From contig CAVPCY010000018.1 in the NCBI GenBank assembly GCA_963702525.1, positions 28,553 through 92,552 on the forward strand: a DNA stretch of 64,000 bases, read 5' to 3'. Positions 40,499 to 49,085 of the stretch are shown one piece after another. The stretch comes from CAVPCY01 sp963702525. GTDB taxonomy: Bacteria; Actinomycetota; Coriobacteriia; Anaerosomatales; PHET01. Below the pieces are notes generated by a model. The model was not told where the DNA came from. It saw only the letters and a list, made by a program, of their open reading frames with translations, and did no database searches. Every line of letters begins with the position of its first letter. Within the stretch, counting starts at the first letter, position 1. Made by a program: the position numbers and the translations under genes.

Positions 40499-40593
40499 GG
40501 AGGTTTGGTTGGCATAGGGTGTGCGCTCGCAGGCGCGTGCCACTATACTGACGTGGCTCAATCTCGCCCCGATCGTGCAGGAGTTATCAGTAG

Positions 40594-42648
40594 ATGGCGC
40601 GCGCCAAGACGAAGAGTGTTTCCCGCAAACCTGCAGCGGCTAGCGTCGCCGGCACCGACATACGACTCCTGGGCCGAGCGGATCGCCTTCTGGTGCCTGC
40701 TCGCGGCGATCGTCCTCGTGCCCCTGATCATCGCCCGCACCGGGTGGTTCACGGGCAACCCGGCCTCTCTGCTCTCCGACCAGTTCGAGCTTCCCAAGGT
40801 GAGCCTCCTGCGCGTGCTGACCCTCGCGTCGCTGTGCGCGTGGTTGTGGCACGTGGCCATCAACGGCGGCACCTGGCGGCGCGCCACCTCCGACTACCTC
40901 GTGCTCGCGCTGCTCGGATGGATGCTCGTGACGTCGGTCATCTCCATCGCGCCGGCGACGGCGTTTCTCGGCAAGCACCTCCGCTACGAGGGCTTCCTCG
41001 CGTACCTGAACTACGCCGTGCTCTACTTCCTGGCCATGCAACTGGTCGACAGGCCCTCGCGCGTCCGGAAGATCGCCTCGGCGATGTCCTGGACGGCCGT
41101 GGTCCTCTCGTTCTACGGCGTGTTGCAGCACTTCTCGATCGACCCGATGGTCTGGACGGCCGGCGGCGGAGACACGCCCTTCCAGCTCACACGTGCGTTC
41201 GCCACGGTGGGCAACCCCGACATGCTCGGCGGCCTGCTGGCGTTCGCGCTGCCGGTGTGCGTCGCGCTCGCGCTCACGGAGCGCGACGACCGCTGGCGCA
41301 TCGCGCGCTGGGCGGGCACGCTCGTTGTCGTGGCGTGCTGGGTGGTGACGTTCACGCGCGCGGCGTGGATCGGTGGTGCGGTGGGCATCGCGATCGTCGG
41401 CGTGGCCGCGTGGCGACACAAGGCGCCGTTCCGCACCGTCGACAAGTGGGCGACCGGTCTCGCGGTGGCGGCAGGTGGCGTTCTTGCCGCGCTGAGCCTG
41501 CGCAACCAAGACGAGGTGCTCAACGTCGTCAACCGGTTCGCATCGATCCTCGACTTCGGCTCGGGCAGTGGCGCGCAGCGCGTGCTGATCTGGCGAAGCG
41601 CTCTGGGCGCGATCGCCGAGCGGCCCATCTTCGGGTGGGGACTGGACACCTTCCGGCTCGTCTTCCCGCAGTTCCGCTCGGTCGAGCTCACGCGGTCGCT
41701 GGGGCACCTCGACCTGGTCGACAACGCGCACAACTACCTGCTTCAGATGGCCCTGGGAATCGGCCTCGTGGGAGTGGTGCTCCTCGTCGTGTTCCTCGGC
41801 TACGTCGCGTGGCGCAGCGCTCGAACCGTGTTCGGCGTCGAGCGCTCGTCCGCGCAGCTGCTGCTCGCGGGGTTCTGGGCCGGCTGTGCCGCCTACCTCG
41901 TCTACCTCATGGCGGGGCTCTCGGTACCCTCCACCACGTTCTGGCTGTGGATCGGGCTCGGGGTCCTGGCCGCCTCCTCGGCCGAGTCGCGTCAGCTCGA
42001 TGCGAGCGTGGTGCTCAAGACCGCTGCGACGATCGTCTCGGTGCTCGCGGTGGTCGTGCTGGTGCTCGTTGGCAGGCTGCTCTCCGCCGACTACGCGTAT
42101 CTCGCTGCCAAGAACCTGCCGGTGAGCGATGCACGTTTCGTCTTCGCCGAGAGGGCGGTGCGGCTGAACCCGGCGATGGACCCGTATCGCACGCAACTGG
42201 GAATCGCCCACTTCGACGCGTTCAGGACGCTAGCCGGCACGGGGCAGACCGAGGCTGCGTCGGCGCAGGTCTCGCAGGCGAGCTCCGTGCTGATCGACGC
42301 CATCGACCGCTCGCCCCGCGAGTACGAGAACTACAACCTGCTGGCGCACATCTACCTCAGCGCAGGAGAGCTCCTGCAAGATGCCGAGTATCTCGACAAG
42401 GGGGAGGCCATCGCGCGCGAGGGCTTGAAGATCATGCCCGGCACGCCCGTCGCTGCAGTTCCAGGTGGGACGCGCGCTGTACCGCAAGGCGCAATATGCC
42501 GACGGCGGCGAAGATGCTGGAGGCCGCCGTGGACGGAGACCCGGAGTACGCCGAGGCGTGGAGTCTGCTCGCCGCGGTCTACGGGGAGCTCGGGCGCACC
42601 GCCGAGCAGGCCGAAGCGCTCGAGCGCAGCAAGACGGCGGTTCGGTAG
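40594..42648 (+). CDS. O-antigen ligase/Wzy_C-family membrane protein with C-terminal TPR (frameshifts)
   Basis: About 685 residues. Basic N-terminus (ARAKTKSVSRK), then 11-12 helices; the large loop after VVNRFASILDFGSGSGAQRVLIWRSALGAI and PIFGWGLDTFRLVFPQF, with LVDNAHNYLLQMAL, is the Wzy_C signature including the conserved histidine. After the membrane part, TPR-like helices (AKNLPVSDARFVFAERAVRLNPAMDPYR; EYAEAWSLLAAVYGELGRTAEQAEAL) lie outside the membrane. Shifts near 40655 and 42465. Such proteins polymerise glycans or attach them to lipids or proteins. A homologue is at 50430. A -10-like TATACT lies at 40544-40549. Confidence 0.85.
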   Translation: MARAKTKSVSRKPAAASVAGTDIRLLGRADRLLVPARGDRPRAPDHRPHRVVHGQPGLSALRPVRASQGEPPARADPRVAVRVVVARGHQRRHLAARHLRLPRARAARMDARDVGHLHRAGDGVSRQAPPLRGLPRVPELRRALLPGHATGRQALARPEDRLGDVLDGRGPLVLRRVAALLDRPDGLDGRRRRHALPAHTCVRHGGQPRHARRPAGVRAAGVRRARAHGARRPLAHRALGGHARCRGVLGGDVHARGVDRWCGGHRDRRRGRVATQGAVPHRRQVGDRSRGGGRWRSCRAEPAQPRRGAQRRQPVRIDPRLRLGQWRAARADLAKRSGRDRRAAHLRVGTGHLPARLPAVPLGRAHAVAGAPRPGRQRAQLPASDGPGNRPRGSGAPRRVPRLRRVAQRSNRVRRRALVRAAAARGVLGRLCRLPRLPHGGALGTLHHVLAVDRARGPGRLLGRVASARCERGAQDRCDDRLGARGGRAGARWQAALRRLRVSRCQEPAGERCTFRLRREGGAAEPGDGPVSHATGNRPLRRVQDASRHGADRGCVGAGLAGELRADRRHRPLAPRVRELQPAGAHLPQRRRAPARCRVSRQGGGHRARGLEDHARHARRCSSRWDARCTARRNMPTAAKMLEAAVDGDPEYAEAWSLLAAVYGELGRTAEQAEALERSKTAVR

Positions 42649-42735
42649 GAGGGCGTCGTTCGTATGGTACTCTGGTCGCCGCTGCAAACCCGACCCGCCC
42701 AAGGTCGAAGAGTCACCTGAAGGAGAACGTCTCGC

Positions 42736-44015
42736 ATGCCCCGCCCGATGACCATCACCGAGAAGATCCTCGCCGCCCACGCCGGCCTGGACGAGGTCGC
42801 GCCCGGGCCAGCTCATCAACTGCGAGCTCGACCTCGTGCTCGCCAACGACGTCACCGCGCCCATCGCCATCCGGGAGTTCGCGAAGACCGGCGTCGAGCG
42901 CGGTCTGGGACCCCGACCAAGATCGCGCTCGTGCCCGACCACTACACGCCCAACAAGGACATCAAGTCCGCCGAGCAGGCCAAGATCATGCGCGACTTCG
43001 TCCGCGCGCAGGGCATCACGCACTACTACGAGATCGGCTGCATGGGCGTCGAGCACGCGCTCCTGCCCGAGCAGGGCGTGGTGGGCCCCGGCGACGTCAT
43101 CATCGGCGCCGACTCCCACACGTGCACGTACGGCGCGCTCGGCGCGTTCGCGACCGGCGTGGGCTCGACCGACGCGGCCGCCGGCATGGCGACGGGCGAG
43201 GCGTGGTTCAAGGTGCCCGCCGTCGATCAAGTTCAACATCGACGGTCGAGCTCGGGCCGTTGGGTGTGCGGCAAGGACATCATCCTGCACATCATCGGCA
43301 TGATCGGCGTCGACGGCGCGCTCTACCAGGCGATGGAGTTCACCGGCTCGACCATCGAGGCGCTGGGCATGGACGACCGCATGACCATCTGCAACATGGC
43401 CATCGAGGCCGGCGGCAAGAGCGGCATCATCGCCGTCGACGACACCACGCGCGCCTACGTCGACGGGCCGCTTCGAGCGCGAGCGCGGTCGAGTACTTCA
43501 GCGACGCGGACGCCGAGTACGCGCGCGGTCATCGAGATCGATGCCGCCGACCATCGTCCCCACGGTCGCCTTCCCGCACCTGCCGAGCAACACGCGCCCG
43601 GCGGCCGACGCGCGCGACATCTGGATCGACCAGGTCGTCATCGGCAGCTGCACCAACGGCCGCATCGAGGACATGCGCATCGCCGCGCAGCATCCTCAAG
43701 GGCCGCAAGGTCAACGAGAACGTGCGCCTCATCATCATCCCGGCCACGCAGGACATCTACCGGCAGGCCATGCACGAGGGGCTCTTCGACATCTTCCTCG
43801 ACGCCAACGCCGCGGTCTCGACGCCCACGTGCGGCCCGTGCCTCGGCGGCCACATGGGCATCCTCGCGGCGGGGGAGCGCGCGGTCGCGACCACCAACCG
43901 CAACTTCGTCGGCCGCATGGGCGATCCCACGAGCGAGGTCTACCTTGCGTCGCCGGCGGTGGCTGCCGCGACCGCGGTTGCGGGGCACATCGCGCTGCCG
44001 GACGACCTGGACTAG
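42736..44015 (+). CDS. leuC: 3-isopropylmalate dehydratase large subunit (many frameshifts)
   Basis: About 420 residues. ADSHTCTYGALGAFATGVGSTD, GSCTNGRIEDMRIAA and STPTCGPCLGGHMG carry the 4Fe-4S ligands; TTNRNFVGRMGDP closes the site. Extra single bases are readable near 42808, 42902, 42913, 43226, 43240 and 43255 and again around 43470-43535 and 43690. The third unit after leuA with no small subunit beside it, so it must share the one at 22690 or one outside the window. ATG follows GAAGGAGAACGTC. Confidence 0.9.
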
Positions 44016-44018
44016 GGC

Positions 44019-44047
44019 TTGACTGGAGCAAGTTGCGGTGATTATGT
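44019..44047 (+). promoter_or_regulatory. Possible promoter of the TPR-NHL-cytochrome operon
   Basis: TTGACT (44019-44024), 17-bp spacer and TTATGT (44042-44047). The -35 is strong, the -10 weak. It begins 3 bp after the leuC stop and precedes a 150-nt leader with a GGGGC/GCCCC hairpin at 44048-44064. Confidence 0.4.
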
Positions 44048-44194
44048 GGGGCGCGTTGTGCCCCGTTCGAGACTGGCACATCACTCGCTTCCGATGCGTG
44101 CTGAAGAAACGTGAAGAGTGCGTGGGTCCGTTTGCCTGAAGCGACGCCCTCGCTGGCAGTGCGAACAGGTAGTCAATAGAGGAAGGTAGAGTGC

Positions 44195-45083
44195 ATGCCC
44201 GAGAAGGTAGTGGTACGCGAGGTAGTGCCGGATCCCTCGCCGGAGGTCGTGCAGAAGCGCGACCCGCTCGTCACCGGACTCGTGTTGGGCATTCTGGCCA
44301 TCGGCGTCCTTATCCTGTCCGTTCTGCTCTACGGCCTCGTGGCCGGCATCCTTCGGCCCGCAGCGCCGCGAACGGCTCTGGAGTACGCGCTCATCCGCTA
44401 CGCGGCGGCCGTCAGGCAGGATCCCAGCAGCGGAGACAACTGGGCCAGGCTCGCGTCAGTGCAGTATCAAAGCGGTCAGCGTGACGCTGCCATGGAGACC
44501 ATCGAAGAAGGCAAGAAGAAGGCCGAGGGGTTGTCGAAGACCAGCGTCTACAACGTCGAGATCGGCATCTACATGGCGGAAGACGACTTCAAGTCGGCGA
44601 CCACCAAGGGCATCAAGTACGTCGAAGCGGACATCAATGAGAGGGAGAAGAAGCGGATCGAGCGAGGCCAAGCGTGGCATCACGGTCCCGGTCGCCGAGC
44701 AACAGGACATGAACTACAGCACCACGCAGCTGTACTCCCAGGTCGCGTTCGGCTACTCAGGTCTCAAAGAGCACAAGAAGGCGATCGAGCTGCTGATTGC
44801 GGGGTTGCAGTTGACTCCGACCGCGTCCGACCTGCTCTCACAGGTCGGCTGGGCGTATTTGGCCGACAAGCAATACCCCAGGGCGAAGCTGGCGTTCGAC
44901 ACCTCACTGAAGTACATCCCGGACTACAAGCAGGCGAAGGAAGGTCTCAAGGAGCTGGACAAGCTCTACAAGGCCGACCAGGCGAAGAAGTCCGGCAAGG
45001 GCTCGAAGAAGTCGAGCGAGGCCTCCAGCACCGATTCCACGCAAGCAAGTAGCAGGCGACCCCACCGCAGTCCGCAACCCTAA
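44195..45083 (+). CDS. Membrane-anchored TPR protein of the cytochrome operon (one frameshift)
   Basis: About 293 residues. One transmembrane helix (LVTGLVLGILAIGVLILSVLLYGLVAGIL, about residues 25-52), then TPR-type helix pairs (NWARLASVQYQSGQRDAAMETIEEG; LYSQVAFGYSGLKEHKKAIELLIAG; LLSQVGWAYLADKQYPRAKLAFDTSLKYIPDY) and a Lys/Ser-rich tail. A shift near 44670 joins ERGQ to AKRGITVPVA. The tail frame is uncertain; a TAG at 45050-45052 in the other frame is an alternative end. Probably a wall-facing scaffold or assembly factor for the cytochromes downstream. Confidence 0.8.
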
Positions 45084-45091
45084 GGATGCAC

Positions 45092-46348
45092 ATGAACGAC
45101 ATTCCTGTTAATGAAGTAAGCGCTGCGCCAGCGCAGACCTACGTCGAGCGTACTGTCGTCGAGGAGGTCAGCAACAAGCGTCAGGTGGGTATCCTGATCG
45201 CTGCGCTGGTTCTTCTCCTGCTGCTGCTCATCGGCTTGGTCACCGCGGTCCTCGTCCTCACCCGAGGTCGGGGGGCGCCCAGTGCCGAGTCGATGCCAAA
45301 GGGCATCACGTGGGTCCGGTCGATCTACGGCTGGGGCAACACCGCGGCCACTCAGCTCAATTCACCCGTTGACGCCGCCGTCGCTCCTGACGGCACTATC
45401 TGGGTCACGAACCGCGCGCGGCAGATCGTCGGGTTCAATCCCGACGGCACGCTGAAGCGTCTCATCGAGCCCACCTACGGCAAGGGGCCGGGCATGGCGT
45501 ACGCGCTCGAGGGTATCGACGTGGGCGCCGACGGCATCATCTACGTGGCCGATGCCGGCCGTAACCGCGTCATGGAGTTCGACTCGGATACCGGCGAGTT
45601 CATAGGCGAGTACGGTGTGGAGTACCCCGCAGAGGTCGCCAAGGACGACATCAACGACCAGCTCGCGGTGACCTCGTCGGCCGGCGTCGCGTACTTGGGC
45701 TTCAGCGGCGACCAGGTCAAACTCATCAAGGCGATCGGTTCGCGTGGTTCGGGAGAGAACCAGTTCGACCTTCCGCACGGCGTCGCATTCGGCGACGACG
45801 GCACGCTCTACATCGCCGACACGCAGAACCAACGCGTGATGGCCGTCAACAAGGCCGGCAAGACGCTGTGGACGACCGGCGCCAAGCAGATCGCCGACGC
45901 GACCGGCGCCGCGAAGGGCAAGGGCCCCTTCCAGCTGCCATCGGGGATCACCATCGACGGCAAGGGCCGTCTCGTCCTCATCGACCCGTTCGAGTTCAAG
46001 GCGTTCGTCCTGAACCCGCGAACGGGCAAAGTGCTTGCCGGCTATGGCGAGCAGGGCGAGGACGACGGCAGTTTCAGCTACCCGACCGGCATCGACTACG
46101 ACCGCGACCGCGACTGGTTCGCCGTCGCAGATACCGCGAACAACCGCGTCCAGATCATACGGCTCCCGGGCACCGGTGGCCCGGCGACGGCAGGTATTCG
46201 GCGCGCCTTCGACCGCCCCATATGGCTCATGTTGGTGCCGTTCATCCTGCTGATCGTGGGAGGCATCATCTTGTTCATGCAGAGCCGCAAACGGCGCAAG
46301 GCCGCCGCAGCGAACGTGGCACCGGATTCGCTTGCTTCAGGCGCGTAA
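45092..46348 (+). CDS. NHL-repeat beta-propeller protein with N- and C-terminal membrane helices
   Basis: About 418 residues, intact. Helix 1 (VGILIAALVLLLLLLIGLVTAVLVL) and a C-terminal helix (PIWLMLVPFILLIVGGIILFM) flank an external six-bladed propeller with NHL motifs: SPVDAAVAPDGTIWVTNRARQIV, GIDVGADGIIYVADAGRNRVMEF, LPHGVAFGDDGTLYIADTQNQRVM, YPTGIDYDRDRDWFAVADTANNRVQII. ATG 45092 preferred over 45086, which sits too close to AAGG. NHL proteins are neighbours of omcS in Geobacter, which makes its position just upstream of the six-heme cytochrome notable. Confidence 0.88.
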   Translation: MNDIPVNEVSAAPAQTYVERTVVEEVSNKRQVGILIAALVLLLLLLIGLVTAVLVLTRGRGAPSAESMPKGITWVRSIYGWGNTAATQLNSPVDAAVAPDGTIWVTNRARQIVGFNPDGTLKRLIEPTYGKGPGMAYALEGIDVGADGIIYVADAGRNRVMEFDSDTGEFIGEYGVEYPAEVAKDDINDQLAVTSSAGVAYLGFSGDQVKLIKAIGSRGSGENQFDLPHGVAFGDDGTLYIADTQNQRVMAVNKAGKTLWTTGAKQIADATGAAKGKGPFQLPSGITIDGKGRLVLIDPFEFKAFVLNPRTGKVLAGYGEQGEDDGSFSYPTGIDYDRDRDWFAVADTANNRVQIIRLPGTGGPATAGIRRAFDRPIWLMLVPFILLIVGGIILFMQSRKRRKAAAANVAPDSLASGA

Positions 46349-46395
46349 AGATTTGTGAAGTTCTCACGAAGAACTCTTGCGTTCAACGTGGGTGC

Positions 46396-46428
46396 TGAGG
46401 CAGAATATGAACGAGTCTTTCTGCCTCA
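46396..46428 (+). terminator. Hairpin after the NHL gene (possible weak terminator or processing site)
   Basis: TGAGGCAGAA (46396-46405) and its exact reverse complement TTCTGCCTCA (46419-46428) form a 10-bp stem with a 13-nt loop. No T-run follows. A second hairpin, CGTGAC/GTCACG (46468-46473 and 46481-46486), lies just before GGAAGGAGG. Together with the AT-rich leader to 46548 they separate the NHL gene from the cytochrome gene and could set their expression apart. Confidence 0.45.
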
Positions 46429-46548
46429 ACGAGCAGAAGTCGATCGGGACGATCTCAGGTCCCGGCACGTGACTTAATCCGTCACGGGAAGGAGGTGCAT
46501 GCAAAAGTGACTAACACCTATAAATCAATAACCAAGGAGTCTCACATC

Positions 46549-47876
46549 ATGAAGAAGACCGCACTTGTAGTAGCGCTGGCGGTGCTGCTGACCATCGTAT
46601 TCGCAACCGCCGCGTTCGCGCACCATCAGCCCAGCCTGTACGTCAGCTGGGAAGCGGGCGTCAAGGGTAACACCGGCGCCAACGGCAACAGCCCCCACGA
46701 GGGTTACGCCAAGAACACCGAGAAGTGTAATGTCTGCCACGCTGTCCACCGCGCTCCGGTTCAGGGCCTGCGTGTTTCGCAGCAGGACTTCACGGGCGCT
46801 CCGGCCACCGAGCTCAAGGGCACCCGCGTCGGCTACTACGCCGATCCGGCCGGCGGCCAGACCGAGATGCTGCTCCAGACGAGCGTCTCCAACTCTTGCT
46901 CGTACTGCCACATCGCGACCAACATCGGTGGCGTGCGTGTCTACAACGGTAACGTCGAGAACTACGCGGGTGGCGGCTGGCAGGTCAACGGCTACAGCCA
47001 CGCTGGCTGCACCAACTGCCACTCGGTCCACGGTGCCTACACCTTCCAGGGCGCCCTGAAGGCGAAGATCGTCAAGTACACCGGTCAGCCTTCCGGCATG
47101 ACCTCCGCCAACGGCGTTGTCGCCAACGCCTTCGGTGCTGAGCACGTCTTCAACACCGGCTACGGCAACCTCACCCTGGCCATCCAGGACGAGATCTTCG
47201 CCAACGCCGCCGATCTGCCGGTAGCGTTGCTGCCTGGCAACATGAAGCTGTTCCCGACGCTGGCCGACACCATCAACGGTGTGAACGCCGGTAACGGTAC
47301 CGCTGGCATCGACACCGCCGACGCTCAGGTGTCCGCGCTGTGCACCATCTGCCACGCGAACTACAGCTCCGCTTCCGAGCAGACGATCAACCTGGACAAC
47401 GAGCGCGCCCTGTTCACCAACGGCTACTGGGACTTCACCAACGTCCCGACCGCCAACGCGGGCCAGTTCCTGTACAAGAACCACCCGGTTGGTCCTGCCG
47501 CTATGAACATCACCGCCTTCTCGGCCAAGGGTGACACCACGTCGGCCACGCAGGTTTCGTGGGCCACTGCCGGCACTTGCCGCAGCTGCCACGATGCTGG
47601 TGAGACCGACGCCGCTGTCGGCGTTGTCGAGCAGTCCTGGCCGCACTTCACGCCGGGTAACTGGATGTTCACCAAGTCCTACGGTGCTGGCGCTGCCGAT
47701 CCTGGCAACCAGGACTTCCAGGCTGACGAGGTCAACTTCGGCCTCTTCACCCCGATACACGATCACTGGTGGTACGGTTGACTACGGCCCCACGTTCTCG
47801 CCTGGGTGCCGAGGACGGTCAGTGCATCAAGTGCCACGACGGCGGCGCAGCCGGCGGCGTTGGCAAGACCTTCTAG
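46549..47876 (+). CDS. Secreted hexaheme c-type cytochrome, OmcS-like nanowire subunit candidate (two late frameshifts)
   Basis: About 441 residues. Signal peptide MKKTALVVALAVLLTIVFA with AFA cleavage site (about residue 24) and no membrane anchor, so exported and released. Six CxxCH: CNVCH (60), CSYCH (117), CTNCH (154), CTICH (265), CRSCH (344) and, across two +1 shifts at 47764 and 47804-47806, CIKCH (about 425), 13 residues from the C-terminus. Six hemes over 400-plus residues, wide spacing, an HPVG motif between hemes 4 and 5 and a CxxCH close to the C-terminus are the layout of OmcS. Codons are richer in GGT/GCT than neighbours, and a strong ribosome-binding site (AAGGAG) and terminator flank it, suggesting high expression. 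The polymer role is inferred. Confidence 0.85.
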
Positions 47877-47912
47877 GATCCTCTTCAAGGTCTAGCTCTA
47901 CGAGTCACAAGG

Positions 47913-47938
47913 AACGGCCCCCCGCACGGGGGGCCGTT
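47913..47938 (+). terminator. Intrinsic terminator after the hexaheme cytochrome
   Basis: A perfect 11-bp stem AACGGCCCCCC/GGGGGGCCGTT with a 4-nt GCAC loop, followed by CTTCTTGTT, 36 bp after the stop. It is the clearest intrinsic terminator in the window. Confidence 0.9.
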
Positions 47939-48046
47939 CTTCTTGTTCGGCGCCTCGTTCTGCGCTCGCTCAACTGCGATGATGTTCGTTTCGTGATTGT
48001 CCGAAGTCGCCCGGTCCGTGGCACGGCTCGTGCTTTTTGCGTGCTG

Positions 48047-48052
48047 TATGAT
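48047..48052 (+). promoter_or_regulatory. Possible -10 element upstream of the dodecaheme cytochrome
   Basis: TATGAT at 48047-48052, in an AT-richer patch after the terminator, 78 bp before the next gene. I see no convincing -35 at the right distance, so this is weak. Confidence 0.3.
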
Positions 48053-48129
48053 TAACCATTGTTGACGTCGCGATCCACCTCAGTGCGATGCGTCAGCGTG
48101 GCATTGATCCCAAGAAGCTGCGGAGTTCG

Positions 48130-49085
48130 ATGGCTGCCCCCCGCATGACGAAACGAACCGGCATGACGCTTGGCGTGACCGCCATCGTCATGATTCTGTT
48201 CGCGGTGGTCGTCGCTGTGGGGTCGACCAACCGCGCGTGCACGTCGTGCCACACCCAGCTTGGTGCTGCGCTCGCGAGAGACGCGCACGCTTCGTCATCG
48301 TGCTACTCGTGCCACCTGGATCGGGGTGCGTGGAGCTACCCCGCGTTCAAGGCGCAGGAGCTGTTCGTGATGTATCCCACGGCGCTGCTGCAAGGGCAAC
48401 GAGCTGACTGCCCCAGCACAGGAGACCTCGGCCGAGAGCTGTCTGAAGTGCCACGCCGATGTGACGCAGGAGGTCCTCGAGGACGGCGGCATGCGCATCG
48501 CCCACGAGTTCTGCGCTTCTGGCGCCTCTTGCGACGGCTGCCACGCTGCCGCGGGGCACGGCGCGACCGTGCGCTATGTCCGCGAGCCTGAGATGGACGA
48601 GTGCATCGCGTGCCACAAGATCGAACGGGCACCCCTGGAGTGCGACTCGTGCCACCAGGAGAAGCGCGCTCAGGAGCGTCTCACCGAGGGGGCGTGGAAC
48701 ATCACACACGGCCCCAACTGGAAGACCATGCACGGCATGGGCGACCTGGAGACCTGCTCGACGTGCCACCCCTCAGGCTACTGCTCGCGGTGCCACTCGG
48801 TCGATCTGCCGCACCCTCTGGAGTTCGGGTCGACGCACGGCCCGGCCGCCATCGAGAACCCTGAATCATGCAAGACCTGTCACAAAGTCGAAGGCCATGT
48901 GCGACTCCTGCCATGGCGTGCCGATGCCGCACCGCAAGGACTATCTGCAGACGCACAGCAAGACGACGCCCAGCCACGACGATCCGCGCTGCTTCCGATG
49001 CCATGCGGTCGACGACTGTGAGAACTGCCACGAGTTCCACGTGCACCCGGGCGGGGCCGGTCTGACGCCCAGCAAGGGCAACTGA
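48130..49085 (+). CDS. Membrane-anchored dodecaheme c-type cytochrome (two frameshifts)
   Basis: About 317 residues. One helix (MTLGVTAIVMILFAVVVAVG), then twelve CxxCH: CTSCH, CYSCH, CLKCH, CDGCH, CIACH, CDSCH, CSTCH, CSRCH, CKTCH, CDSCH, CFRCH, CENCH. Shifts near 48395 and 48890 divide the chain. NapC/NrfH-like opening (STNRACTSCH). ATG 48130 has GGAG four nt upstream; an ATG at 48088 is in frame but lacks a site. Stop overlaps the next start. Likely carries electrons from quinol to the hexaheme protein. Confidence 0.88.

Noticed and set aside
46440..46540. A GEMM (cyclic dinucleotide) riboswitch before the hexaheme cytochrome
   Set aside because: Such switches occur before cytochromes in Geobacter, but I could not match the conserved GGCAAACC or CGCAAAGCC segments.
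46549..47783. Cytochrome ending at the in-frame TGA after WWYG
   Set aside because: The adjacent frames continue with GTVDYGPTFS and a sixth CxxCH up to a stop just before a strong terminator, and both shifts are of the +1 type common in this window.
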